A stretch of 64,000 nt of DNA from Flavobacterium sp. W4I14 (GCA_030817875.1 JAUSZU010000001.1:5394001-5458000); one strand, 5' to 3'. Shown: positions 29,960 through 43,979, counted from the first letter of the stretch. The notes: a model not told the origin generated them from the letters alone. Numbers and translations: made by a program.

Positions 29960-29990
29960 TTTGGAAGTTTAAAAAAGATCCTTACCTTTG
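29960..29990 (+). promoter_or_regulatory. rRNA operon promoter P3
   Basis: TTTG at 29960-29963, 19-base spacer, TACCTTTG at 29983-29990. It is the promoter nearest the 16S gene, about 330 bases upstream. Confidence 0.75.
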
Positions 29991-30321
29991 CACTCCCAAC
30001 CGAAAGGAAGGGCAAAAAAATCGGAACGGCGGATGTCGGGAAGATAACAAAAACAAGATTGAAACGGGATGAAACACAGGCAGGACGAACAAGACCGGCC
30101 GGAACTGAAACCGAAGATATATAGATGACCGGCCGTGAGGCTTACTGGTCAATAAGTTCTTAAAAGAGATGTCAATGTAGCGTAGCGAGGTAATGGAGTA
30201 CCGATCAAAGTACATGATTACGTAGCTTTATTTTAAAGGTGGTGTCTAACAGACAACATAACAAAAAAGAAGACTATTTTTAACAATAGTTAAAACTGGT
30301 CAGCATCTTACAACACATTTT

Positions 30322-31845
<1,524 letters not shown>

Positions 31846-32102
31846 GGAGTAGCACCGCCTACTCGCCACGCAACATGATATTTCAAAATAAGGTAGAGGG
31901 TAATAAGGTAGAAGGCTTAAGGTCTTGTACATGATACTGAATACCTTATACTAAAAAGAGAAAAAAAGAAACACCCAGAAGAAAACGGTGTGCGATAGCA
32001 GAAAAGCGAAAGCATAACGGAGATTAAGATGGGGAAAGCCAAAGGAAAGCAGTAGCGGTAAGATACTATATACTGCATACGGACGCCGACCTTAAAATCA
32101 AC

Positions 32103-32177
32103 AGTCCCGTAGCTCAGCCTGGTTAGAGCACTACACTGATAATGTAGGGGTCTCCAGTTCAAATCTGGACGGGACTA
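32103..32177 (+). tRNA. tRNA-Ile (anticodon GAT)
   Basis: Acceptor arm AGTCCCG pairs with CGGGACT, the D arm has GCTCAGCCTGGTTAGAGC, the anticodon loop holds GAT between CTACA and TGTAG, and the T arm is TCCAGTTCAAATCTGGA. CCA is not encoded. It lies in the 16S-23S spacer, as is common for this isoacceptor. Confidence 0.96.
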
Positions 32178-32191
32178 CACATTAATATCCT

Positions 32192-32268
<77 letters not shown>

Positions 32269-32271
32269 CCA

Positions 32272-32698
32272 TTAAAGGTTGAGGGTTAAAAGGTTGAAGG
32301 TGTAGGGTAAGACCTATAGCTGAAACACACCACAACAGAATATAATACCTTATTATCGGGATAGATAATATACATTGACATAAAGAAAGATAAGAAGAAA
32401 TTGCCGAAGGGGCAAGGTATCAAAGGATACCGAATGGTTCGACTCCATGATTTTTACTAATAAGGCTGAAACGGGGCTTAGTTAGGGGACAATGAAACCC
32501 TCTACCTTTATACCCTCGACCTTCAACCTTAATAAAGTTCTTTGACATATTGGAAGAAGTTAAAAAAGAAGAGCAAACAACAATAGGCGACTGTTGTGTT
32601 TGTGCTCACTTGAAGGAAGAGCAATCGACCAACAAGTATGAGACATCATAACAAGAGCAAAAAAAGCATACCATATGGCGCAAAAGGCATATGAGTAG
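32272..32698 (+). other. 16S-23S spacer, distal part with boxA-like and 23S processing sequences
   Basis: About 430 bases with no gene. GTTCTTTGACA at 32537-32547 resembles a boxA antitermination element. The segment 32544-32582 is complementary to 35585-35626 beyond the 23S gene and should form the processing stem. A second inverted pair, AAGGTTGAGGGT near 32276 and ACCCTCGACCTT near 32512, folds within the spacer. Confidence 0.7.
32537..32547 (+). promoter_or_regulatory. boxA-like antitermination element before 23S
   Basis: GTTCTTTGACA resembles the boxA consensus (CTCTTTAACA type) that recruits NusB/S10 in rRNA operons. It leads straight into the 5' arm of the 23S processing stem. Confidence 0.5.
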
Positions 32699-35575
<2,877 letters not shown>

Positions 35576-35584
35576 CAAACAGAC

Positions 35585-35626
35585 TGTTGTTTGTTCTTCT
35601 AACATAACTTCTTTCAATAATATGTC
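35585..35626 (+). other. 3' arm of the 23S rRNA processing stem
   Basis: The reverse complement of this segment (starting GACATATTATTGAAAGAAG) matches the 5' flank at 32544-32582 (GACATATTGGAAGAAG, ending AGCAAACAACA) with small bulges. This is the expected RNase III processing helix. Confidence 0.7.
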
Positions 35627-35718
35627 ATTTAAGCGGAAAGCTAAAAGACCAAAGACTAAAGCGGAATACAGTAGCTTTAAGCTTTGAGCTTTATCCTTTC
35701 GGCTCAAATAAAAACATT

Positions 35719-35828
<110 letters not shown>

Positions 35829-35840
35829 TCTTAAAAGAGA

Positions 35841-35871
35841 CCCTTCAGCAGCAATGTTGAAGGGTTTTCTT
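35841..35871 (+). terminator. Terminator after 5S copy 1
   Basis: Stem CCCTTCA (35841-35847) with TGAAGGG (35858-35864), then TTTTCTT. Confidence 0.8.
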
Positions 35872-36008
35872 CGTTATATATAAGGCCCTGTGTTTTTAAG
35901 GCCAATGAAATTGAAATACTGAAAGGCGAAAAGCTGAAAGACCAAAGACCAAGGGCGTGATGCGCTTTAGTCTTTAAGCTTTCTTCTTTAGTCTTTAATA
36001 AAAATATT

Positions 36009-36117
<109 letters not shown>

Positions 36118-36131
36118 ATCTTAAAAAGAAA

Positions 36132-36162
36132 CCCTTTAACAGCAATGTTGAAGGGTTTTCTT
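36132..36162 (+). terminator. Terminator after 5S copy 2
   Basis: Stem CCCTTTAAC (36132-36140) with GTTGAAGGG (36147-36155, one T-G pair), then TTTTCTT. The loop and right arm match the first 5S terminator. Confidence 0.82.
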
Positions 36163-36200
36163 AGTTTAAAGGCATTTTATAGTCCATGTCTATCTGTTTT

Positions 36201-37008
36201 CACCATTAAGAAGTGAAGAAAAGTTAAGGCACTGTTCCAATATGATCTTCTTAATGTCCTTAATGATAAATGAGCTATATCGGCTTTCACCATTAAGAAG
36301 TTAAGATGAGTTAAGGGTTTGTTCCAATATGATCTTCTTAACGTCCTTGCTCCCTTAATGGTGAAATAGGCTATATCGGCTTTTTTGGTCATTAAGGAGT
36401 TTATGGCCATTTCTATTATGCTCTGTTAATTTTTGCACCATTAAGAATTGAAGAAAAGTTAAGGGGCCTGATGAGGGATGTTTCTTAATGTTACTTAATC
36501 CCTTAATGGTGAAAGGAATTGTAACAGCGGTTATTTACTACCATTAAGAAGTTAAGGGCTTGTTCCCAAAGATTACGCTAATCGCCGCTGAGTGTTAAGG
36601 GTCTGATGCCGGATGTTCCTTAATGCCCTTAATCCCTTAATGATAAATGAGCTATATCGGCTTTTTTGGTCATTAAGGAGTTTATGACCATTCTATTATG
36701 CTCTGTTAATTTTTGCACCATTAAGAAGTGAAGAAAAGTTAAGGAGCCTGATGACGGATGTTCCTTAACGTCCTTGCTCCCTTAATGGTGAAAGGAATTG
36801 TAACAGCGGTTATTTAATACCATTAAGAAGTTAAGATGGGTTAAGGGCTTGTTCCCAAAGATTACGCTAATCTCCGCTGAGTGTTAAGGGTCTGATGCCG
36901 GATGTTCCTCAATGCCCTTAATCCCTTAATGATAAATGAGCTATATCGGCTTTTCACCATTAAGAAGTTAAGATGAGTTAAGGGTTTGTTCCCGCAGATA
37001 TTGCGCAG
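36201..37008. repeat. Array of about seven degenerate hairpin-forming repeats
   Basis: Seven copies begin with (CA)CCATTAAGAAG at 36201, 36288, 36436, about 36540, 36716, about 36820 and 36955. Most close with the mirror sequence CTTAATGGTGAAA or a variant CTTAATGATAAATGAG, so each unit of roughly 85-175 bases can fold as a long stem. Recurring inner phrases are AGTTAAGG, TGTTCC, GGATGTTCCTTAA and CTATATCGGCTTTT. No credible gene runs through it. It lies just past the rRNA operon, before rlmN. Confidence 0.85.
36387..36954. repeat. Higher-order direct repeat of about 281 bases inside the hairpin array
   Basis: The block starting GGTCATTAAGGAGTTTATG at 36387 recurs at 36668 with the same order of internal phrases (TTCTATTATGCTCTGTTAAT, GGAATTGTAACAGCGGTTAT, AAAGATTACGCTAATC, CTGAGTGTTAAGGGTCTGAT). 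The offset of 281 bases suggests duplication of a two-hairpin unit. Confidence 0.8.
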
Positions 37009-37249
37009 AACCTGATCCATCTTCCGTTTTACCATCTTCCATCTTAAGTTCGATAGCCCTGAAGGCAGGGGAAATCCCTTTTGGAGTGAGGTAGATTGTT
37101 TATCCAAAGGGTTTCCAAAAAGGATTGCAGCGTACAGCAGGACAGGACCCAGCCTACATGTTGCTGCCATGGCGCTCCAGATCATCAAAAAATTAGTCTT
37201 CTAGATTATACTTAACAAAATAATATAGTAGCGTATTTAAATGAGGAGA
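37009..37249. other. Intergenic segment between hairpin array and rlmN
   Basis: No credible gene. The stretch 37110-37190 (around AGGATTGCAGCGTACAGCAG) is GC-richer than its surroundings and looks like an interspersed intergenic element, which I cannot confirm from one copy. Confidence 0.4.
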
Positions 37250-38305
37250 TTAAGCATTAGCTTCTTCTTTAACCGCTAACTGTCCGCAAGCAGCATCGAT
37301 ATCTTTACCGCGGCTACGGCGAATGTTGGTATTGATCCCCTGGCTTTTTAAATAATTGGAAAATGCATCGATCTTATCCCCCTCTGCATTGGTGAAATCA
37401 GCGAAAGAAATGGGGTTATATTCGATCAGGTTTACCTTGCAAGGGATATGTTTGCAAAATTTAGCTAGATCCATAGCATCAGAAATTTCATCGTTAAAAT
37501 GATTAAAAACAATGTACTCGTAAGTTACCGGATTTTTGGTTTTAGCGAAATAATATTTTAATGCATCGGCCAGTGCCTTTAACGAGTTGGCCTCATTGAT
37601 TGGCATGATCTCGTTACGTTTTTTATCATCAGCAGCATGAAGCGAAAGCGCCAGATTAAATTTTGCGCCGTCATCACCTAATTTCTTGATCATTTTAGCA
37701 ATACCTGCTGTAGAAACCGTAATACGCTTATAACTCATGTTTAAGCCATCTGGCGCAGTTATACGCTCAATCGACTTCAATACATTGGCATAATTTAACA
37801 GCGGCTCTCCCATTCCCATATACACGATATTGGTAAGGGGATTGTTGTAATTCTGTTTAGCCTGCTTATCGATCAATACTACCTGGTCATAAATTTCATC
37901 AGCGTTTAAATTGCGCTTACGGTCCATGTAGCCAGTTGCACAGAACTTGCAGGTTAAACTGCAGCCTACCTGAGAGCTTACGCAAGCAGTCATACGATCT
38001 TCTAGAGGAATTAAAACCCCCTCTACAATATTGCCATCTGCTAACCGGAAAGTATTTTTAATGGTATGGTCGCTACTAAACTGAGAATTGTTAACCTGAA
38101 CAGCATTAATGGCAAAAGTTTCGCCCAATGCCTTACGAAGATCTTTAGAAAGGTTGCTCATCTGCTCGAAACTCGTAGCCGATTTCTCCCAAAGCCATTG
38201 GTAAATCTGCTTAGCCCTAAATGCAGGTTGTTGCATCGCTACAAGATGTTGCTGCAATTGAGGTAGATCTAATGCACGGATATCGGTTTTTTTTGCTGTT
38301 ACCAT
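37250..38305 (-). CDS. rlmN: 23S rRNA (adenine-2503 C2)-methyltransferase, radical SAM
   Basis: A 351-residue radical-SAM enzyme that methylates A2503 of 23S rRNA and A37 of some tRNAs. The iron-sulfur motif CSLTCKFCATG (CxxxCxxC) lies near residue 115. Other family segments are YMGMGEPLLNYANV, SLHAADDKKRNEIMP and a C-terminal RRSRGKDIDAACGQL, which holds the second catalytic cysteine. ATG 38305 is preferred because the upstream ATG 38314 overlaps a promoter box. It stands next to the rRNA operon whose product it modifies. Confidence 0.96.
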   Translation of the reverse strand: MVTAKKTDIRALDLPQLQQHLVAMQQPAFRAKQIYQWLWEKSATSFEQMSNLSKDLRKALGETFAINAVQVNNSQFSSDHTIKNTFRLADGNIVEGVLIPLEDRMTACVSSQVGCSLTCKFCATGYMDRKRNLNADEIYDQVVLIDKQAKQNYNNPLTNIVYMGMGEPLLNYANVLKSIERITAPDGLNMSYKRITVSTAGIAKMIKKLGDDGAKFNLALSLHAADDKKRNEIMPINEANSLKALADALKYYFAKTKNPVTYEYIVFNHFNDEISDAMDLAKFCKHIPCKVNLIEYNPISFADFTNAEGDKIDAFSNYLKSQGINTNIRRSRGKDIDAACGQLAVKEEANA

Positions 38306-38311
38306 TTGTTG

Positions 38312-38319
38312 CAAAGGTA
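38312..38319 (-). promoter_or_regulatory. Predicted -7 box of rlmN
   Basis: TACCTTTG on the - strand (38319-38312). The ATG at 38305 follows after 6 bases, so the mRNA would start at or within a couple of bases of the start codon. Confidence 0.55.
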
Positions 38320-38395
38320 CTTAAAAAAGGTGTAAGGCAGAAAGGTAGATGGTTAAGGGGGTCTGTAAGATGCCAAATTTTACAATTAATTAGCT

Positions 38396-39370
38396 TTATC
38401 TTCCTCTGCCTCTTGAGTTTGGCTTACTGATAGTCTTACTTTTGGTGGGTCTGGAATTTCTGTTGCCCGTATTGCTTTTGCCATTTGGTTTTGCTCCTGA
38501 GTGACCAGCGTTCTTTTTGCCTGTTGATTTTGGTCCAGATGGCTTTGGCTTGAACGATTTTTTAGGCTGTTCTTCCTTGAGTTCAGGGATTTCTTCCCAG
38601 GCATTTGCTTTTTTCTTAATAGTGCTTTTAGGTTTTGTTTTGGCCTCTGATGATGAATTTTCAACACTTTTAGTGATGCTTTTCATCTCGTCTTCAGTAA
38701 GTTCTCTAAATTCTCCTGTCGGAATACCTTTTAAATTGATATTCATAATGCGCGTACGCTCCAATTTGGTCACTTCGTAGCCAAAATGCTCGCACATTCT
38801 TCGGATCTGTCTGTTTAAGCCCTGGATTAAGATGATATTGAAAACAAAAGTGCTGATCTGCCTTACCTTGCATTTACGCGTATTCACACCTAAAATTGGA
38901 ACACCATTGCTCATCTCGAAAATAAAATCTTCAGTAATCGGTTTGTTAACCGTTACCACATATTCCTTTTCGTGTTTATTCCCTGCCCTTAAAATTTTGT
39001 TAACGATGTCGCCGTTGTTGGTCAGGAAAATCAGACCTGACGAATCTTTATCTAATCGGCCAATTGGAAATATCCTTTCGCTATGGTTAACGTAATCAAC
39101 AATATTATCGCGTACGCTGCCTTCTGTGGTACTGGTAATGCCGACTGGCTTGTTAAAAGCCAAGAGGATGAAATTACTTTCTTCTTTAGGTTCGATATTA
39201 TGGCCGTTTACCATCACTTTATCGCCTGCAAAAACCTGATCGCCTACTTTAGCCCTTTTTCCGTTGATGAAAACTGTACCCTTTTCGATATAACGGTCTG
39301 CTTCACGGCGTGAACATAATCCACTTTCACTGATGAATTTATTTAAACGGGTTGCAGAGTTATTGTTCAT
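38396..39370 (-). CDS. rluF: RluF/RluB-type pseudouridine synthase with basic C-terminal tail
   Basis: A 324-residue RsuA/RluB/E/F-family enzyme that isomerises uridine in 23S rRNA. An N-terminal S4 domain ([21 protein letters not shown]) is followed by the catalytic motif [18 protein letters not shown], with the Asp nucleophile near residue 100. [17 protein letters not shown] is the conserved late motif. From about residue 235 the chain is a disordered Lys/Ser/Pro/Gly-rich tail ending NSRGRGR, probably RNA-binding and longer than in enterobacterial homologues. The symbol is the closest family member and specificity is inferred. Confidence 0.88.
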   Translation of the reverse strand: MNNNSATRLNKFISESGLCSRREADRYIEKGTVFINGKRAKVGDQVFAGDKVMVNGHNIEPKEESNFILLAFNKPVGITSTTEGSVRDNIVDYVNHSERIFPIGRLDKDSSGLIFLTNNGDIVNKILRAGNKHEKEYVVTVNKPITEDFIFEMSNGVPILGVNTRKCKVRQISTFVFNIILIQGLNRQIRRMCEHFGYEVTKLERTRIMNINLKGIPTGEFRELTEDEMKSITKSVENSSSEAKTKPKSTIKKKANAWEEIPELKEEQPKKSFKPKPSGPKSTGKKNAGHSGAKPNGKSNTGNRNSRPTKSKTISKPNSRGRGR

Positions 39371-39397
39371 ATTGCAATTTTACGGAAATAAATCGTG

Positions 39398-39919
39398 TTA
39401 TCCATTCTTCATGCTGGCAACAAATGAACCAATAGTGCTTTTGAGGGTGGTTAAGGTTTCTTTATCGGTAATCGATCCCTCATTATTGATCTTCGCTTTT
39501 GCAAATGAGATAAGCTGGGGCGATACCCTCGCTTCAATTACCGTTAAAATGTCGATGATGGATTGATAGGCTTTCTGGCCTTGGGTTGAAGCAACAAGTG
39601 CTAAAACAGGTTTTCCCGAAAATGATGCTGAACTTACCGTCCAATCAAGCAGGTTTTTTAGCGAACCTGGTAAGCCCATTGCGTATTCTGGTGAAGAGAT
39701 AATGATTCCATCTGCCTTTTTGATGCTTGAGCGAAGCTCTTTTACGGCTTGTGGTGGATTTTCTTGGTCTAAATCAGGATTGAAATGTGGAATATCTGCA
39801 ATGGATGGAAAGTTTGTTACCTCGAACTCTCCGCCTAAGAGCCGAGAGATAGCTGTTATGTAAAGTGCGTTGGTTGATACTGCTTTCGTGCTTCCAGAGA
39901 TTGCCAATATTTTTTTCAT
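39398..39919 (-). CDS. NADPH-dependent FMN reductase-like flavoprotein
   Basis: A 173-residue flavodoxin-fold reductase. The start KKILAISGSTKAVSTNAL is the FMN phosphate loop, and IISSPEYAMGLPGSLKNLLDW near residue 80 is the family hallmark PEYxxxxPGxLKNxxDW. Such enzymes reduce quinones, azo dyes or FMN with NADPH. MKKIL at 39919 was chosen over an in-frame start at 39934. Physiological substrate unknown. Confidence 0.88.
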   Translation of the reverse strand: MKKILAISGSTKAVSTNALYITAISRLLGGEFEVTNFPSIADIPHFNPDLDQENPPQAVKELRSSIKKADGIIISSPEYAMGLPGSLKNLLDWTVSSASFSGKPVLALVASTQGQKAYQSIIDILTVIEARVSPQLISFAKAKINNEGSITDKETLTTLKSTIGSFVASMKNG

Positions 39920-40038
39920 TGCTAAAAGTAGCAAAGCGGAAATGGAATATCAAGGTAGTCTGGTAATCGTGTTGTCATTTCAAAACGGGCCATCGAAACG
40001 CACCAGGTTTCGACAGCCTATTCTGAACTTATTAACAA

Positions 40039-40536
40039 CTAAAAGTTTTGATCATCTGCACTTGGACCATAACTACCTGGGATTGGGATATCCAACAATC
40101 TTAAATAAACGCCTAACTGTGCCCTGTGGTGAGTGGTTTGGCTAAGTGAATGGCGGATGGTTTCGTATTTAGAATAATCTGCCAAAACCTGTTTGCCCAT
40201 GCTCAATACCCAACGGCCATTTAGGTCTTCTTCTGTGGATTTTTCCAATTCTGCTTTTCCTAGTGCATAATTTTCCTCTAGAATTTTAACTAGGTCATCG
40301 GCACTTTCTACAGATTTTTCTACATAAGGTGCTGTTTCAAAATCCAGTCCATCTGTAGTTAAAGCCAGTGAAACCCAACTCGGCAGATCCGCAATATGAA
40401 CCGCAAGCGATTTCATTTTCATGCTTTTTTCATGTGGTGCCCAGTCAAATTTATCTACAGGTACAATAGCCAGGAATTTTTTTGTCGTATTAAATTCGGC
40501 TTCCAACTCTTTCAATAATAATTTAATAATGTCCAT
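40039..40536 (-). CDS. DinB-family protein
   Basis: A 165-residue DinB/YfiT four-helix-bundle protein. Histidines that likely bind the metal occur in MKSLAVHIADLPSW and near the C-terminus in HSLSQTTHHRAQLGVYLRLL. DinB-like proteins are often thiol or metal-dependent hydrolases/transferases, but this one has no assigned substrate. MDIIKLLLKELEAEF at 40536 is the likely start, although the frame is open to 40599. It lies downstream of, and on the same strand as, the WYL regulator. Confidence 0.85.
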   Translation of the reverse strand: MDIIKLLLKELEAEFNTTKKFLAIVPVDKFDWAPHEKSMKMKSLAVHIADLPSWVSLALTTDGLDFETAPYVEKSVESADDLVKILEENYALGKAELEKSTEEDLNGRWVLSMGKQVLADYSKYETIRHSLSQTTHHRAQLGVYLRLLDIPIPGSYGPSADDQNF

Positions 40537-40671
40537 ATTTTTCTGTTTTGTTTTTTCAGCGGTATTTAAATCCATTAGTAATAAATCGGCTATACTCATG
40601 ATTTTGGTGTTTAGTTATACAAAGAAAACACAGCCAACTGACAACCCTATGGCAGTGTGAAAAATATTTTT

Positions 40672-41361
40672 TTAATAATTTACAGGAAGCAGATGCATGT
40701 ATTCACTTAGTGGCATGTGCTGTGTTTTTTTGAAAGGAATACCTAGATTTTTAAGGCAGATAATCCGGATGAGGTTAAAATCACGGTATTCATTCCTGTA
40801 ATGGCACCAGGCAATTAAATGCCAGCTAAAAGCATAGAAAATCAATCCAATCGGCTCTACTTCCCGTCTGCTCACTTCCTCCTTATTGTTTTTATAATCG
40901 AGTTCGATCAGGTGTTTTTCGGCAATGGCGTGTTGAATAAGTGATAAGTATTCGAAGTTAAAATTTAACCTTTCCGGAATCTGCAATTTAATATGCTGGT
41001 TTAAGGTTTCGAGCTTTTCTTTTTGTCCGGATTTTAATACCGCCTTTACTTTTGTCAACGCTGTAGAATAATGGGTACGGATAGAATTATCAGCAAATCC
41101 GCTGACCAAACTTTCAACCAATAGCAGTGCATTGGCTTCATCCATATTAAAAGAAACTGGGGGCAGGAAATAACCCTGAACCAGATAATAGCCTTTATGC
41201 TGCTCAAAACTTACCGGTATTCCTTGCTCGCCCAATGCTTTAATATCGCGATAAACCGTACGTATGCTCATATCAAACCTTTCCGCAATTTTTTCTGCGG
41301 TAATGTATTTTCTGGATTGAAGCAGGGTTAAGATTCCGAAAAGTCGGTCGATACGGTTCAT
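40672..41361 (-). CDS. HTH/WYL-domain transcriptional regulator (YafY-like)
   Basis: A 229-residue DeoR-type regulator. The N-terminal winged helix is RLFGILTLLQSRKYITAEKIAERFDMSIRTVYRDIKAL (read in two overlapping parts, residues 5-43). The WYL domain lies around residues 130-200, with the conserved patch EPIGLIFYAFSWHLIAWCHY. WYL regulators often respond to nucleic acid or small-molecule ligands. It is adjacent to the DinB-like gene, 135 bases upstream on the same strand, and may regulate it. Confidence 0.9.
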   Translation of the reverse strand: MNRIDRLFGILTLLQSRKYITAEKIAERFDMSIRTVYRDIKALGEQGIPVSFEQHKGYYLVQGYFLPPVSFNMDEANALLLVESLVSGFADNSIRTHYSTALTKVKAVLKSGQKEKLETLNQHIKLQIPERLNFNFEYLSLIQHAIAEKHLIELDYKNNKEEVSRREVEPIGLIFYAFSWHLIAWCHYRNEYRDFNLIRIICLKNLGIPFKKTQHMPLSEYMHLLPVNY

Positions 41362-41501
41362 AGTTTGTTTTTTTAGGCACTTAAAATTAAAGTTTTTTAA
41401 TCAATTTTTCTTGTGGTACGTTATTTGTAAAAGATAAGTACATATCAATTCTATAGGTTAAACCGTTATAATTAGGGTTTATCATACATAATCTGAATTA
41501 A

Positions 41502-43979
41502 ATGGCTGCTATTATCCAAAAGCGTTTCTTCCGGGCAATAAAAAGTAAAGTGATTATAGGTTTCCTGTTTGCCTGTTTTGCATTGCTATTGGCATGGGGC
41601 ATCAGCAAGTTTGCTTTTACTCGGATGCTGGATACCGTTGAAGAAATTTCAGCCCCAAACGACCGCTTAAGGATCGTAAACGACCTCTCACATAAGATTG
41701 CCAGGTTAGATCAGTTACAAAGGGATGAAGCTTTCAATAAACAAGGAACCTATAGTTTTCTTAAAGAGTCGCGTAAGTTAAGGGCTAGTTTAGATACCTT
41801 ACGTAAATTGTACAGAGGCGATTCCGCCCAGTTGGCCAGAATAAAGTCGATCAAAAATCTGTTAACCGACAGGGATAAACAATTTATCAATTACTTAAAA
41901 GTGAGAGAAACGTTGGTGAATACCAAATCGTTCTCTAATGAGGTTCAGAAATTAAATGAACTGGTTGCTACACGTACCAGGCAGACGGACAGTGCAGTAC
42001 TGACCACTGAGACAACTACATCAACCACTACGGTTGCACCTGAAGAAGAACAGAAATCGAGGGGGTTTTTAAGTAAACTGTTTGGTAAGAAGAAATCCGA
42101 TGTATACAAAATCATTAATGAGGAGTTTAAGGTAAAGCGTGATACGCTGAATGCTAAAGCTGAAGATAGCATTATGAAGAGCATGACGGGGGCCTTAAAA
42201 AACATCGAACTGGAACAACGTCAGAAAAGCCAGAAATTTTTAAAACGCGAAGCAGACCTATCAAATGCCAGTAATGCCTTGACCGCCCAAATGCTACAGA
42301 TTTTAAGAGAAGTGGAGGGTGAGGCAGTGGCCCAGGTAGATTTAAACGGTATCCAAGCCAAAGAGGTGGTTAATGACGGGATTACGCAGATCACAACTAT
42401 TATCATTATCTTTTTTCTCTTAACGGTTATTCTGCTCTATTTAATTTTAGCTGACATTACAAAAAGCAACAGGTACAGAAGGGCATTGGAGCTTGCCAAA
42501 GATGAGGCCGAATACCATGGTAAGGCTAAGCAACGGTTCCTATCAAACATGAGCCATGAGATCAGAACGCCACTACAGTCTATTTTAGGCTACGCCGAAC
42601 TGATTACCCAGCAGGATGTACCAAATAAGAAAGATGTGGATGCCATTTATCAATCTTCTATTCATTTACTTCAAATTGTGAACGAGGTATTAGATTATAA
42701 CCGGATTATTTCGGGCGAATTTAGTTTCAATAATCAGGTGTTCAACATCAAAAAAGCTTTAGATGAGGTAGTTTCGGTAATGCGGCCTTTGGCAGAACAG
42801 AAATCACTTCAGTTAAATACAGCACTTGATCTTGCCAATCTGGAATTTGTAAAAGGCGATGCTTTTAGGTTAAAGCAGATTTTATTTAACTTATTGGGTA
42901 ACGCCGTAAAATTTACGTTGCGAGGTGAAATTAAGCTTTCTGTATCGTATAAAAAGCAAGGTGACGATCTGCATTTCCATTTTACCATAAAAGATACCGG
43001 AATTGGGTTTGAAGAAAAGGATATTCCCAAAATCTTTAATGAATTTGAGCAGATAGAATCTCCTGAGAAATATATTATCAACCAGGCTGGTACGGGTTTG
43101 GGCTTACCTATTGTTAAATCGTTGATCGAAACACAAGGGGGAAGAATTTATGTAAAAAGTAAACCAGGCATGGGTACTACATTTAATATTTACATCAAAT
43201 ATGAAAATACCAATGAGCGTGTAAACGATGCTTTAGATTTGGAACATTTTGCAATTGTAAACCCAGGCACGGTTTGGGTAATAGATGATGATAAACTCAT
43301 TCTAGATTTATGCGGAATGATTTTTCAGAAGAACAGAATCCCGTTTAGAAGCTTTACTCAGGTGGCCGATATCTTACACGCAGAACCTGAATCCGATTTA
43401 AAGTACGTATTGATTGATATGCGTATGCCCGAAATGACAGGGTTCGAACTTTGCCATTTATTAAAGAAGAAACTCCAGGCGCACATTAAATTTTACGCCA
43501 TTACCGCACAGGTTTTGCCTGAAGAGCGCGAAATGGTTTTGAGCGAGGGCTTTGATGGACTGATAATGAAACCGTTTAGGGCCGTAGATATCCTATCTAT
43601 ATTTGATAGAACCGAAATTTTAACGGAACAGCCTGAATTCGATTTCTCTTCCATTGAGAAAATGACCTTTGGCGACCAGCAAATGCTGGAAAAAATATTG
43701 AACCGTTTTAAACAGGATTCAATAGATGATGCTTCAGCGTTGAAAAAACATTTGATCGATAATGACCTAGATCAGGCCAGGTTACTGGTTCACCGCCTCG
43801 CAGGGCGCACAGCGCAAATGGGTTCAAAGACTTTGGCAAACGCATTCCGCACCCTGGAATTAGAAATTGCCGAAAAAGGCTTAACCACCAATATTAAATC
43901 TGAAGTTTTATTACAGATCAGAAAACTAGATAGCTTAATTGCCTTTATGGAGGAAATCGACTACGCCAATGCCGGATAA
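41502..43979 (+). CDS. Hybrid sensor histidine kinase (HisKA-HATPase-REC-Hpt)
   Basis: An 825-residue inner-membrane kinase. Membrane helices lie at about 17-37 and 297-318, with a roughly 260-residue coiled-coil-rich sensor region between, which includes a Thr-rich linker TTETTTSTTT. The phosphorylated histidine is His352 in NMSHEIRTP. The ATPase lobe has LLGNAVKFT and GTGLGLPIVKSLIE. A receiver domain follows (VIDDDKLIL, phospho-acceptor Asp639 in LIDMRMPEMTG), then a C-terminal Hpt domain with His764 in LVHRLAGR. The separate regulator encoded tail-to-tail next to it is the likely partner. The stimulus is unknown. Confidence 0.93.
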   Translation: MAAIIQKRFFRAIKSKVIIGFLFACFALLLAWGISKFAFTRMLDTVEEISAPNDRLRIVNDLSHKIARLDQLQRDEAFNKQGTYSFLKESRKLRASLDTLRKLYRGDSAQLARIKSIKNLLTDRDKQFINYLKVRETLVNTKSFSNEVQKLNELVATRTRQTDSAVLTTETTTSTTTVAPEEEQKSRGFLSKLFGKKKSDVYKIINEEFKVKRDTLNAKAEDSIMKSMTGALKNIELEQRQKSQKFLKREADLSNASNALTAQMLQILREVEGEAVAQVDLNGIQAKEVVNDGITQITTIIIIFFLLTVILLYLILADITKSNRYRRALELAKDEAEYHGKAKQRFLSNMSHEIRTPLQSILGYAELITQQDVPNKKDVDAIYQSSIHLLQIVNEVLDYNRIISGEFSFNNQVFNIKKALDEVVSVMRPLAEQKSLQLNTALDLANLEFVKGDAFRLKQILFNLLGNAVKFTLRGEIKLSVSYKKQGDDLHFHFTIKDTGIGFEEKDIPKIFNEFEQIESPEKYIINQAGTGLGLPIVKSLIETQGGRIYVKSKPGMGTTFNIYIKYENTNERVNDALDLEHFAIVNPGTVWVIDDDKLILDLCGMIFQKNRIPFRSFTQVADILHAEPESDLKYVLIDMRMPEMTGFELCHLLKKKLQAHIKFYAITAQVLPEEREMVLSEGFDGLIMKPFRAVDILSIFDRTEILTEQPEFDFSSIEKMTFGDQQMLEKILNRFKQDSIDDASALKKHLIDNDLDQARLLVHRLAGRTAQMGSKTLANAFRTLELEIAEKGLTTNIKSEVLLQIRKLDSLIAFMEEIDYANAG

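Larger units (their letters stand above)
29343..30321 (+). other. Upstream and leader region of the rRNA operon
   Basis: About 1 kb without a credible gene. It contains three promoter matches (29723, 29832, 29960) and a hairpin around 29567-29601 whose stem is CGAAGTTTT with AAAACTTCG. The part from 29480 to 29640 is GC-rich and resembles a degenerate interspersed repeat. The 330 bases after the last promoter form the transcribed leader before 16S. Confidence 0.65.

Noticed and set aside
36201-37008. Possible CRISPR array
   Set aside because: The repeats are inverted, of unequal length and degenerate, with no regular unique spacers, and no cas genes are in the window.
36862-37188. A 108-codon open frame on the - strand next to the hairpin array
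   Set aside because: It crosses from the repeat array into an intergenic element, includes repeat-encoded NKPLTHLNFLMVK, and has no domain.
38517-39313. Open frames on the + strand opposite the RluF-type gene
   Set aside because: They are shadows of a clear pseudouridine synthase gene with intact motifs.
40039-41361. Toxin-antitoxin or defence pair made of the WYL regulator and DinB-like gene
   Set aside because: WYL regulators do occur in defence loci, but neither gene has an effector motif and the neighbours are ordinary metabolic genes.
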